From Laburnicola sp. R22_1 (lineage: Eukaryota > Ascomycota > Dothideomycetes > Pleosporales > Didymosphaeriaceae): a stretch of 64,000 nucleotides of DNA. Positions 33,603-44,084 of this stretch are shown here, in pieces (position 1 is the first letter of the stretch; the number at the start of each line of letters is the position of its first letter). The translations under genes were made by a program, and so were the position numbers. A model generated the notes under the pieces. It did no database searches, had not been told where the DNA came from, and worked only from the letters and a program-made list of their open reading frames with translations. The stretch is taken from NCBI GenBank assembly GCA_014281115.1, contig JACONQ010000019.1, positions 1,178,001-1,242,000 of the forward strand. Reading direction: 5' to 3'.

Positions 33603-35481
33603 TCATGCGCCAAGCAACTCCTTGGGAATGCAGGCAAACGCCGTACTGACGACGGCCATGATGGTGCTCACGACGATTAACGTCCAGTTTAACGTCTTTT
33701 CAGCTATCCCAATCTCTTTCCAGAACAGCTTTAGATGGAATGCAAGCGGTAGAATGATGCAGATCGAGAAGCAAGCGACGCTGCCTAGGAGCGTCATGAT
33801 CCGGTCGAACGAGGGGAAAATAATGGCGATGACGACGAAGATGATGATGACGATGATGCGGAGGAGAAATTTGGAGATACCGCGACTGAGTCCTGACATG
33901 CCGGTCAGTGATGATGAAGCTCCTAGGGAACGATTGTCGAGTCCCAGTAGGACTTCCAAGGTGGAGATAATCGGTCGCGCATTTAATGGAACCTTGGTGA
34001 GCGGAACAATCGCGATGCAAATCGCGATGAAGATTGACAGTGCTTTTGGGTATCCTGGGGTTATGAAGATGTTGCTGGTGATTTCGTCGCGGACATAATC
34101 GCCGAACATGAGGATGCCCACACCAGCCATGCCAAGATCGAGGAGGAACGTGAAAATGTACGTGATGTTCACGCCTTTTCGGTACTTGTAAGGATGTCGC
34201 ATGTCTCTGTAGATGTTCGGGAACACTGAGTGGCCTCCCCACGGCGACATGAGTAGACCGAACGAGAGGGGGACGGTCATCCAGTTGGCGGGAAAGAGAT
34301 ATTGCGTCGCAGGCTGACGGAGAGAGCCAGGTTGGTCTGGCTTGATAAGGCCATCTATGAAGACTGCAATCGTGACTAAGGTTGTGTCAGATCAGGCACT
34401 GCTATTGGTAATTGGTTGGGAAAGACTTACTTCCAAAGCAGGACATGACGCCCAGGATAGATGTGAAAGAGAGCAACCGCAAAGGAAGAAAGGCCAGAGG
34501 AACGAGGACCACGCCACAGACGATCTTCCAAAACAAAGTCCCCCATCCTGGCACGAGTGCATCCATAGAGTCCGCGAAGAGAACAACCAGGGCAACGCAA
34601 GCCGCAAGCAGTTCTAATGAGAAGAGGATGCTGACAGCGATACGAGCAGCATTTCCAAAGGAGACGTAGGCCAGATCGGCAAAGGTGATGAGGGAACTGT
34701 CTACGTCGAGACACTTCGCGAGCAGTTTGGCTGTGTAACAAGTTGATATAGCAGAAAAGATAAGGAATGAGATACCAACGACCCATCCAGAGTACTTGAG
34801 CGCCAGCGGGAGGGTAAGGAGACCAACCCCAATTAATACGTTGACACTGTTGAAAACGGTCTGAGGCAGCGTGGATTGTCCCACAACCACATTGATAACA
34901 TGTCCGTCCTCTTCGATCTGCTTGACAAGCAACGGTTCCCGTTGCTGCTCAGGCTCAGCCACACCTTTCAGTTGTTGTTCTCTGAAGAGGCGCCCCGCAT
35001 GACGCATGGAAGACTCATTGATGCGCGCCGAAAGACTGCCGTACGATGTTCCGTAGCTTCCCCCAAATGGCGACGATAGCGACGGCTCTACGGTGAATAT
35101 ACTCTCTTCTCGTTGTGCTCTGCTCTCACTCAATCGCTGTTCCACTCCGGCAGATAGGAGATGCGATTCTTCTGTCGGCTCGGGTTGCTCGTCGTCGACA
35201 ACAGCATTATCGGAAGAGCGTCTCCCGTCGGAATCGAAGGCCTGCCGTAGGAGCGAACGGTGTTCCGGAGCTGATAGGCCAGCACGGGGGAAATCATCTT
35301 GGTCGTCTTCTGCGATACGAAACGAGGGGCGCACGGGGGTGACTTCGAAAAAGCCTGCAGCTCGCGTCCAACTTCGGGCGAAACTGTTGAAGCTGTTGAC
35401 GCCGCCAGCCTCTCCCAAAGCATGGAGACGCACGGATATAGAGGACCTGTCCGCGATTAGCCCTTGCTCTTGGGGCTGCAT
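33603..35481 (-). CDS. Vacuolar amino-acid transporter, Avt1-like (AAAP family)
   Basis: Two exons, 35481-34431 and 34375-33603, with a 55-bp intron (GTAAGT...CCTTAG); splicing gives CFGI-TIAVFIDG and 607 residues, close to the length of yeast Avt1. The first 200 residues are polar, Ser/Glu-rich and probably cytosolic. From about 208 there are many hydrophobic segments typical of the AAAP/SLC32-SLC36 fold: the first reads VFNSVNVLIGVGLLTLPLAL, and SPWGGHSVFPNIYRDM follows later in the chain. Family members move neutral amino acids into the vacuole using the proton gradient; substrate is inferred from family only. An in-frame stop lies just upstream of the chosen ATG. It is divergent from eRF1. 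Confidence 0.88.
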
Positions 35482-36103
35482 GTCTGGAGTAGCTCACGCT
35501 CGTCTCCGAAGGCCAGCGGGGCCAGCGGGGCCAGCGTCTGTCGCTGTACCTGTCGCTGTACTCTGCCCGCTAGTCCTGCGCTCGAGGTCTTCTCCCCAAT
35601 GCACGCGACCGCTGTCGGCCGAATCGACGGAGCCGCGATGGGCGCCATGGTACTCGGCCCAGGTCGACGGCTGCCTGCCGCGGATGTCCATGGCCGGCTG
35701 GGGAATGCTTCGCCGCAGCGAGTTGCGAGGGTGTTTTCAGAGGGAAATGAGGAAAAAGTCGAGCCAGATGCTAGCTGGGGCGGGCGGGCACTACTGGCGC
35801 ATGGAGGCTACCGTCGGGACAAGCTACCGTATGTTTGCGATAGCGCGCCCTTGCCATTGCGGATATACCGTGTGGGAGGCTGGGAGCAAAAAGAAGCTGC
35901 ACGCCCGGGACATGGAATCACGGGACCCCGCCGACATCATCGAGCATGCAGGCATTGCCACATTGGGCCCGCAAGCGAGCGCGTCTGCTGGGCGGGCATG
36001 GAAGGCGGCCGTTCGCCCAGGTTCCTGTCCTCCCCCCCTCCATCACCGAAAATTTTGAGCCCCGCCGCCCCCCGCCTGAACACATTGCACATCCACCACA
36101 GCC
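35482..36103. promoter_or_regulatory. Divergent promoter region between AVT1-like gene and eRF1
   Basis: 622 bp of GC-rich sequence shared by two genes transcribed away from each other. Several long shadow frames cross it because it is GC-rich and stop-poor; none resembles a protein. A tandem GCCAGCGGG motif occurs at about 35,513-35,531. The core promoter elements are not obvious. Confidence 0.45.
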
Positions 36104-37524
36104 ATGTCGGCACCACCCCAGGGACAAGGCGCCGACGCCGAGAAGAACATTGAGATATGGAAGGTCAAGAAGCTGATCAAGCGCCTCGAGGCCGCGCGTG
36201 GCAACGGCACAAGCATGATTTCGCTCATTATCCGTACGCACCGCACCGCTGCCCTCGCTTGCGAGACAAGCTGAAGCTGACGCACCGCCTACAGCGCCAA
36301 AGGATCAGGTTTCGCGCGCCGCGAAAATGTTGGCTGAAGAGTTCGTACGTGCAGCGTTCCCTTCTCCCAAGCCACAGGCTGACCGCCCAGGGTACCGCCT
36401 CCAACATCAAATCCCGCGTCAACCGTCTCTCCGTCCTCTCCGCCATTACCTCGACCCAGCAGCGTCTGAAGCTGTATTCCAAGGTCCCGCCCAATGGCCT
36501 CGTCATCTACTGCGGTGAAATCATCACTGCCGAGGGCAAGGAGCGCAAGATCAACATCGACTTTGAGCCTTTCAAGCCCATTAATACCTCGCTGTACCTC
36601 TGCGACAACAAGTTCCATACCGAGGCCTTGAGCGAGCTGTTGGAGTCGGACCAGAAGTTTGGCTTCATCATCATGGACGGCAACGGTGCGCTCTTCGGCA
36701 CGCTCTCTGGAAACACTCGCGACATTGTTCACAAGTTCTCCGTCGACCTTCCCAAGAAGCACGGACGTGGTGGTCAGTCTGCGCTGCGTTTCGCCCGTCT
36801 GCGAGAGGAGAAGCGACACAACTACGTCCGCAAGGTTGCCGAGTTGGCTGTGCAAAACTTCATCACCGCCGACAAGGTCAATGTGGCTGGTCTCATCTTG
36901 GCCGGTAGCGCCGATTTCAAGAATGATCTCAACCAGTCGGACATGTTTGACGGACGTTTGCAGTCCAAGGTCATCAAAGTCGTCGATGTGTCCTACGGAG
37001 GCGAGAACGGGTTTAACCAGGCTATCGAGTTGTCGTCCGAGACGCTCAGCAACGTCAAATTCATCCAGGAGAAGAAGCTCATCAACCGGTACTTCGATGA
37101 GATCTCTCAAGATTCTGGCAAGGTCTGCTACGGTATCGAAGACACTCTCAAGGCTCTCGAGGCTGGTGCTGCCGAGATTTTGATCGTGTTTGAGAACTTG
37201 GAGATGACTCGCTGGGTGCTCAAGAGCTCCGAAGGCTCCGAGGTCGTTCTCCATACGACCAAGCCTCAGGAATCGGATCGCACTCTCTTCATGGACAAGG
37301 ATACTGGTCAAGAAATGGAAGTCGTCGATCAGATGTCTTTCCTTGAATGGCTAGCCGAAAAGTATCGCGACTTTGGTGCTACTCTGGAGTTCGTCTCCGA
37401 CCGTTCCTCCGAGGGTAACCAGTTCGTCAAGGGCTTCGGTGGTATCGGTGCCATCCTCCGCTACAAGCTCAATTTTGAACAGCTCGCCGACTATGACGAC
37501 GAAGACGAATTCTACGATGATTGA
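36104..37524 (+). CDS. SUP45: Eukaryotic peptide chain release factor subunit 1 (eRF1)
   Basis: Three exons, 36104-36233, 36295-36344 and 36391-37524, with introns of 61 and 46 bp (GTACGC...CTACAG and GTACGT...GCCCAG). The product is 437 residues, exactly the family length. It begins [15 protein letters not shown]. Functional motifs are intact: NIKS (65-68) and YLCDNKF (129-135) of the stop-codon-reading domain, and the GGQ tripeptide at 187-189 that triggers peptidyl-tRNA hydrolysis. The acidic C-terminus ([11 protein letters not shown]) is typical. It acts in the cytoplasm with eRF3. A single uninterrupted frame starting at 36157 gives a false N-terminus; the spliced model restores the conserved one. 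Confidence 0.97.
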
Positions 37525-38385
37525 CGGTTGTGCGCCCTCGCTGACCGCGAGGCAGAGGCCCACTCCACGCGTCGAGTGACGGATCGCCCTCTGCTCGTGC
37601 CCGGTCAACTAGACGCGCCGAGTAGGATCGTGCAAGACGGCCTCGAGCAGACGACACTCCGCCTCTCCAGGTTGTAGAAGAGAAATGGAAATGTGGACGA
37701 AGTGTTTGCAGGGTGAGCGAAGCTGATGCAATTGCAAACACGTGGGCTGACGGCGTAACAGACTGATGGGTTCCCCATTCTTATTGACTACCCACTCGCT
37801 TCCATGGAGAGGCAACAGATTGCTCCAGGCAAGCTCTCTGTACCATCACCGATACACTAAGTCACATCTTGGATGAAATACTTGAGTGAGACAGCGATAG
37901 CCAATGGCGGTCAAGTCAACCGGTCATCTGCTTTTGCAAGCGTTTCGTACGGCAACTCTGAAAGAAACGAAGGATCTGCGATGTGTTTCATGTCTATCAG
38001 CTAGCCTGTCTTTTTATCTCAGCTGAATCAAATTGTATCTTGTGAAGTATCATACTAGTCCTTGGCCGTTGTGAACGCAGTGATGGTTGCGGCCTCCGGT
38101 TCGCAATGATGTCTGGACGATGTATGTCCAAGTGCGAGGTGGCAACATTAACCGAGCCCCTCCGCAGTGACCTCACGAACCTCCATTCGTATCACTATGC
38201 GACTATTCTTTGCGTGAAAATCTGACAATCTGTGCTTTCTCAACAATCCTTTGCTGCTCATGGTAAACTTGTAGGATCCGCAATGCCTTCCGGCACCGGA
38301 GTTCGGATTCCGATCTGTGGTACGATTTGGACTCGTCAGGCCACTCAACAACGCTACATATCTACCAACACCACACACACACATC
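37525..38385. other. Spacer between eRF1 and prephenate dehydratase
   Basis: 860 bp of normal composition, containing the eRF1 3' region and the next promoter. Short shadow frames only. Nothing else supported. Confidence 0.5.
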
Positions 38386-39687
38386 ATGTCTGAAGGTAGG
38401 ATGGAAGAGAGCCCTGTTGTTACGTTTTTGGGACCTAGGGCGAGTTACACGCATCAGGTATGTTTTTTATCGCTGCGTACCGGGGAAGAGCGGGTGCTGT
38501 CGTAATAAGCAAAGGATTTCGCATTTGTACCCTACGTCCTTTTGGAGGAGTGGCATTGAGTCTCGATGTTTCCTTCACCAGACGTTATTGTAAAGTTTTC
38601 ACACATACTTCGACTCACGATGCTACCTGCAATTTTGAAGTTCCAAATGGTCAGCATATGCTAACTAACACGTGGATAGGCTACGCTCGACGCATTCAAC
38701 GAGCAAAACTTCAATCTCACCCCAGTAACCACAATCGACGACGTATTCGCCTCAGTACAAAAACGTACCGCGTATAGAGGCGTTGTCCCATTCGAAAATT
38801 CCTCCAATGGCTCCGTAGTCTTCACTCTGGACCTGTTCGCCGACCTGCAATCAAAGTACCCTGACATCATTGTATGCGGCGAGTCCTACATTTCTGTACA
38901 GCACTGCCTCCTAGGCCACAATCAACAAGACAAACACCTCCCCGTATCAGCAACTGGAAACTCCAATGGCATTCGCAACGTGATTGAGAGCCCCATGAGC
39001 AGCGGGACCGTCACACCAACAACGAAGGAGCCCTTACCGCAAAAACCGACTGCAAGGCCGGTCGGCGACTTGTCCAAAATCAAGAAGTTGTATAGTCACC
39101 CTCAGGCATGGGGACAGTGCAAAGTTTTTTTGAACACGTATCTGAAGGGGGTCGAGAGGCAAGATGTTAGCTCGACGAGTCGAGCTGCACAGCTGGTAGC
39201 CGAGGACGAAAGCGGAGAGTCAGCGGCCGTGAGCTCTGTCATCGCAGCACAAATTCACGGCCTAGATCTTCTTGCGAAAGGCATCGAAGACCGCGGCGAC
39301 AATACAACGCGGTTCCTGGTCATCAAGAAAGCGTCTAGCACCGCTGAATCTGCATCGGAAGCATCATCTGCTCGAAAGGAAAATACCAGCGAACAAGCTG
39401 AAGCTGGATACTGGAAGACGCTCGTCACTTTCACCGTCGATCACGAGAACCCGGGTGCCTTGGCGCACTCGCTCTCCGTGTTTGAAAAGTACGGGCTTAA
39501 CCTCACATCCATCAATACGCGTCCGTCCGGTGTTGAGAATTGGAATTACATCTTCTTTGTAGAGCTTAAGGGCAGGAGGGAGGAGGGCAAGGAGGATGGG
39601 CCTGTGAATTTGGCGCTCAAAGATTTGGATCGGGTTTGTAGGGCGTGGAGATGGTTGGGCAGTTGGGAGAATAGGCTAGCGCGGTGA
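38386..39687 (+). CDS. PHA2: Prephenate dehydratase with C-terminal ACT domain
   Basis: Two exons, 38386-38457 and 38680-39687, with a 222-bp intron (GTATGT...GGATAG, branch-like GCTAAC at 38,659). The first exon gives MSEGRMEESPVVTFLGPRAS, and splicing continues YTHQ-ATLDAFNEQ, the usual start of the family. The 359-residue product has the catalytic-domain motifs GVVPFENSSNG and TTRF (about 233-236), then an ACT domain from about 270 with ENPGALAHSL and NTRPSG, which binds phenylalanine for feedback inhibition in the family. It converts prephenate to phenylpyruvate in phenylalanine synthesis. A loop of low-complexity Ser/Thr (about 120-140) is a fungal insertion. An upstream in-frame ATG at 38,317 is possible but less likely. 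Confidence 0.93.
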
Positions 39688-39997
39688 GGATGGTTGACGG
39701 TCTGGAGTCATATTGGGTTGAGTTTGCCAACATTATTTGCAGGATGACAATGCATCTGAAGTCACTATTAATTATCAGTCCGAATTGTTGCCTGGGATGT
39801 GCCTCAGCCGCTCAGCATCTTTGCTGCTGACTAACCACCATCGGCATCTGTAACCACCGATGCATCCCAGCTCAATCGAGAAATTTATACCATCGTCAAC
39901 AATCCACGACATCACGAATTCCCATCGCCCAACAAAAGACGTCCGCCCGTCCCCTTTACAACCTCAACCCGATACATACCCTCGCCTAATCACAGTC
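39688..39997. other. Spacer between PHA2 and TIM8
   Basis: 310 bp with the 3' end of PHA2 and the promoter/leader of TIM8. Nothing else seen. An in-frame ATG at 39,860 would add 46 residues to Tim8 but gives a sequence unlike the family. Confidence 0.5.
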
Positions 39998-40397
39998 ATG
40001 GATCTCGGCGGCGCCTCCAACTCCCTCGCCGGCCTCGACCTCTCCAAGCTCAGCGACCGCGACAAGCAAGAGCTCCAACAATTCGTCGTCAACGAGTCCC
40101 AGAAGGCGCGCATACAATCTTGTAAACACCCTCTCCCCCAACTACGCCGCCCATATACCTATACCCTCTCCTTCCTCTCTCTCTCTCCCTCATGAACGAT
40201 GAAGCGGTAGCTAACGTCGAGGTTGTACAGCGATTCACAGCCTAACGGACACATGCTTCAAGAAATGCATCCCCGGCGGCGCGGTCAAGAACGGCAAACT
40301 GGATAAATACGAGGAGCCGTGTATGAGGCAGTGTGTGGATCGGTTTTTGGATGCGAATTTGGTGGTGTTGAGGGAGTTGGAGAGGTTGAAGGGGTAG
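39998..40397 (+). CDS. TIM8: Mitochondrial import inner membrane translocase subunit Tim8
   Basis: Two exons, 39998-40121 and 40231-40397, with a 109-bp intron (GTAAAC...GTACAG, branch GCTAAC). The 96-residue product carries the twin CX3C motif C50-x3-C54 and C72-x3-C76 separated by 17 residues, as in small Tim chaperones, and the Tim8-like segment [14 protein letters not shown]. With Tim13 it forms the hexamer that escorts hydrophobic precursors across the mitochondrial intermembrane space (family knowledge). The start chosen matches the length of Tim8 and follows CACAGTC. The continuous frame into the intron ends after LSLSPS, so splicing is required to reach the cysteines. Confidence 0.95.
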
Positions 40398-41651
40398 ATT
40401 GTGAAACAACGGGGATGGGACTATAGGAGGTGGAGATGTTTGGATAGAACGGAAGTGTACGATATTCTGCGCGAGCGGAGAATGAATCATACTGCATGGA
40501 GAGGGGTAGGTGGATAATGGCTCCTGGGATGGGATGGGAAGCCTACTTTTCATCGGAGGGGCAGCTTAGCTGTATGAATATGAGAGATTGATGGAGTTAC
40601 TTTTGGCTGTTCAGGCGTACTTTTGTGTCTATGTGTCGGTACGTTGCCGACGCAGTTCCACAGCTCGTAGACGTCCATGAAGTAGTAGTCATCAGCTAGA
40701 GCGTCTGCATACACATTAAAACCTCTAGAGAGAAAAAACTATGCCGGCTAAAAGAGCTCGAAACAAAGCACACGTCTATCAAATGCACTCTAACCTTCTA
40801 ACCACCTCGAGTGGCACGCAAACGGACATCATAATCGCACCCCGATGCTTCGCACGAAAGCGAAGAACAAGCCCGCATACGTACCTCCAGAAAAAAACCT
40901 CACACGCCCCGTTCCCACCTCCTACAGGATTCCCTCTTCTCCCCCCGAAGAAACACTGAAGGATTGCCGTTCCCCGACCAAACAAGCGACACCGGCCACC
41001 ATGCACACTCGCCCCATCGTTCACCTCGTTCATCCGCACCCTTACGCTAACCCATCCCCAGCACCACCATCGCTAGTACCCTCAATCCAGACACAAAAAC
41101 ACCAAATGCTTGCGAGGAAGATACACTATCTACCTAAGCCGTTCCCACCCCCCCACTCCACAACGCCACAACGCCTTCCCCCATGCACGCACACACCCAC
41201 GCGCCTCCCTCCCAATCCATCACTAGCAATCTACATGAGCGCGCGGTCATCGGTCCTCGGAGCGCGTTCGCGCGTGCTAAACCCCAGACGGCCAAGTACG
41301 TGTAAGGCGAGTCTCGCATGCGAAAGCGCGGCTCGCATGGAGCGTGCGGATGCGGCTCGGTTGCGTGTAGGAGATGGAGAGGTTGATATACTTGATATGC
41401 CCCGGTGTGGGGGGTATATGTAGAGTACTTGGTGCGCTTTTGTACTGCATGCTAGGTCGTGTGAATCACGAATTTTACGTTTTTTCCCGGGATTCTGTCA
41501 TACCACGTGTGCTAGACCGCTGGCATTGTATAAACCTCTCTGGTTGAAGAGAGTTTCGGGCAAGTTGGCTTTTCGTCTTGGGTAGTACACCATACCATAC
41601 CATATCAACCGCACGCAGTACACGACTCACTCCAATACCGCCGCTCGTACC
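40398..41651. other. Intergenic region with an uncertain 192-codon frame
   Basis: 1.25 kb of normal composition. A plus-strand frame at 40845-41423 would encode a Pro/His/Thr-rich low-complexity product with no recognisable domain; GC-rich non-coding DNA can produce this by chance, so I do not call it a gene. The rest holds the TIM8 3' region and the promoter of the next gene. Confidence 0.45.
41529..41534 (+). promoter_or_regulatory. Possible TATA box of the AtuA-like gene
   Basis: TATAAA in TTGTATAAACC, 118 bp upstream of the ATG at 41652, at a plausible distance for a leader of about 80-90 bases. Short motif, so weak evidence alone. Confidence 0.35.
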
Positions 41652-43885
41652 ATGCGCACCACCAACGACCCCCCTTCGACGCCCGAAGGCCATACCCTCC
41701 CCCTCACGCCAGCATGCAACATCGTCACTCCCGTGGGCATGTTAGGCTACGGGCTCAACGAAAACCGCACAGCCGACGCACTCACAGCCGTCCTCTCCAA
41801 CGGCGCCCCAACCGCCATCATCCTCGACTCAGGCAGCACAGACAGTGGACCCGAGAAGCTCGCGCTGGGATGCATGACAGCGCCACGCAGCTCCTACGTG
41901 CGCGATCTGACAAAGTTACTCCGGCTGGTGTCGAAGTTCCAGGTGCCTTTGATATTCAGCTCTGCAGGCGGTGATGGGAGCGATGCGCACGTTGAAGAGA
42001 TGATTGGCGTTTTGCAGGAAATTTGTGCGGCGAAGGGGAATGAGTGAGTTTGTTCATTCATCCATCCGTCATCCATCTACAAATTCCAACATGGCGAAAG
42101 ACAAGACAAACAAGGGGTAACAGCAAACGCAGACATTATCGCTTCAAAACCATCGCCATCTTCTCCGAAGTCACAAAATCCTTCGTCCATCAGAGACTCC
42201 AAGACAACGCCATAACCGGATGCGGATCTCCCGTGCCCCGCCTCACAGCTTCACTCGTCGATTCCGCACCTCGTATCGTCTCCCAAATGGGCCCAGAGCC
42301 CTTCTACGATGCCATGAACGCAACGCCCGACTTTGACATCTTGATTGGCGGCCGCGCATACGACCCCTCTCCGTACATTGCCTACGCCGCGTATGCGTCT
42401 AAAACCCCCCTTGGAACCACGTCGTCGCCTGAAGCGAAGCGCTTGTGGGGTGGCTTTACGCACATGGGTAAGATCTTGGAATGCGGAGGTAGTTGCGCGA
42501 CGCCGAAATGCGCGGAGGTCACGGCGATTATGTATCATGATGGGACGTTTGATCTTACCCCTGGACATGCGGACAGTAGGTGTACGCCTCTTAGTGTGAG
42601 TGCGCACACGTTGTATGAGAAGAGCCGGCCGGACTTGTTATATGGGCCTGGTGGATGTTTGGACTTGACGAAGAGTCGGTATGAACAACTGGACGACGGG
42701 AGGACGTGTCGGGTCCGAGGAGGTACCTTTACCTTCTCGAGAGATGCGGGGTTGAAGTACCAGATCAAGTTGGAGGCGGCCCATGTCATCGGATATCGGT
42801 CGAGTTACATGGGGAGTATCAAAGACCGTAAGTGAATCTTGGATGTAGTCGATAGGAGAGACGAGAGCGGCACGGGAGTTAACCAGTGTATAGCGATCCT
42901 TATCGGCCAGCTTGATTCCGTGTTGAAGGTGGTCAAGAACTACGTGACCGAGCAACACAAGGGTATGAATGGGACATGGGACATAGACTGGCATGTTTAC
43001 GGACAACACCAAACAACTGCAGATGGCCAACCGGCAGAGGTATTCCTGATCGGCGAGGCGCTTGCTTCGACACAAGAGCTGGCTAATAGCGTAGCATCCA
43101 CGGCGAGAATAGCGACCGTTGTAAGACATCCTAAAGCAAAGTAGACGATCATAGCTTGAGCTGACTTTGAATAGCACGCCCCGTACCCCAATCAGAAGGC
43201 TACGTCCGGCAACCTCGCTTACGGTCATGGCGGCAAGATGGAGAGTGACCTCGGTCCCTGCGCGCAGTTCTCGATATATCATCTTATGGAGTTGAGTGAA
43301 GGCGAGGAGAGATTGAAGCTCAGCGATGCTTCCAATGCGCTATATCGCCGAAGCGTCAGTGTGATCGGTGGAGGTAGTCGACAAACGTCTTCCCCGATAC
43401 TACTGGAGCCAGCGCAACAGAAGCCGGTGACGCCAGTGATGCAGTCAACCATCGACGACACCCACTACATGGCGGCGGCACCAAAGACGCTCGGAGACGT
43501 AGCACGCGTACTCCGCTCTAAGAATGCTGGTCCTTACGAGATAACTTTCGACGTAATGTTCGCAACCGAACCCATCTTCCAACTCGTCAAATCTTCAGGC
43601 TTCCTCAATGCGGCTACTATTGCGAGACTGAACGGCATTCAGGAAGACCAAATCATCTGGAGTGGATTTTTTGACCAGGCTCTCGCGTACAAAGCGACAA
43701 TCCCGAGGCTGTGGCGAGGGAAGCCGATGTCGAATGGCGGTTTCATGGAAAACGACGTGCATGGAAGCCAAATGTATATTCCGCTGTTGAATATGCTGCT
43801 GCCAGAGGACTTCTTAAAGAAGTGGGAAGAGGTAAGGTGTAAGAAAAGAAAGATTATGGGGTCCACAGGGGTGCACCGTCTGTAG
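41652..43885 (+). CDS. AtuA-like (DUF1446) protein fused to a DUF4387 domain
   Basis: Four introns give exons 41652-42043, 42133-42827, 42894-43120 and 43175-43885 when read as 41652-42043/42133-42827/42894-43120/43175-43885 (introns of 89, 66 and 54 bp; all GT-AG), so three introns are certain and 674 residues result. The N-terminal 470 residues match the AtuA-like family (MLGYG near the start, ILDSGSTDSGP, GGRAYDPSP, GPGGCLDLTKSRYEQ, KDPILIGQLDSV, HAPYPNQKATSGN). Residues about 541-640 match DUF4387 (KTLGDVARVLRSKNAGP, FFDQALAYKATIPR). Bacterial AtuA belongs to acyclic-terpene catabolism, but the function of fungal fusions is not established. A fourth intron (43832-43885, GTAAGG...TGTAG) could replace the tail and end at 43909. 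The gene stops about 110-130 bp before gypsy C3. Confidence 0.85.
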
Positions 43886-44084
43886 AACAGCGGTCAAACT
43901 CTGTCTTGAAAAGGTCATGGCGCGGTCTCGACCAAGACCCACAGGCACTTCATAGTTAGATCACACTGGCATAATTAAATTTTTTATTTTAAAAATAATA
44001 TAGTTATAAGTAATTACTGTAAGGGCGGTACACAGCCTTATAGGGCTAACCTATTAGGGATAGCTAGAATAGTTAAAAGAGCTA

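Noticed and set aside
35093..36153. Plus-strand frames of 321 and 229 codons over the AVT1 5' end and the divergent promoter
   Set aside because: Antisense to the transporter in part, compositionally biased, no recognisable protein; GC-rich stop-poor DNA.
36157..36390. N-terminus of the unspliced eRF1 frame
   Set aside because: Does not match the family; splicing two short introns restores the conserved N-terminus and the exact 437-residue length.
36289..37311. 340-codon minus-strand frame across eRF1
   Set aside because: Complete overlap with the well-supported eRF1 exon; codon-bias shadow.
39860..39997. In-frame upstream ATG that would extend Tim8 by 46 residues
   Set aside because: Small Tim proteins have no such extension and the sequence is leader-like.
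40845..41423. 192-codon Pro/His/Thr-rich frame
   Set aside because: No domain, low complexity, no splice or promoter support; could be chance. Kept only as a note on the spacer.
42838..42893. Acceptor at GGGAG/TTAACC or AACCAG/TGT for the second intron of the AtuA-like gene
   Set aside because: The acceptor GTATAG at 42893 gives KDPILIGQLDSV, matching the family, whereas the others add extra residues or break the frame.
42638..43282. 214-codon minus-strand frame in the AtuA-like gene
   Set aside because: Antisense to conserved AtuA-like exons and crosses their introns; no domain.
32352..43909. Secondary-metabolite gene cluster
   Set aside because: Genes are housekeeping (eRF1, Tim8, prephenate dehydratase, transporter); no backbone synthase or cluster regulator.
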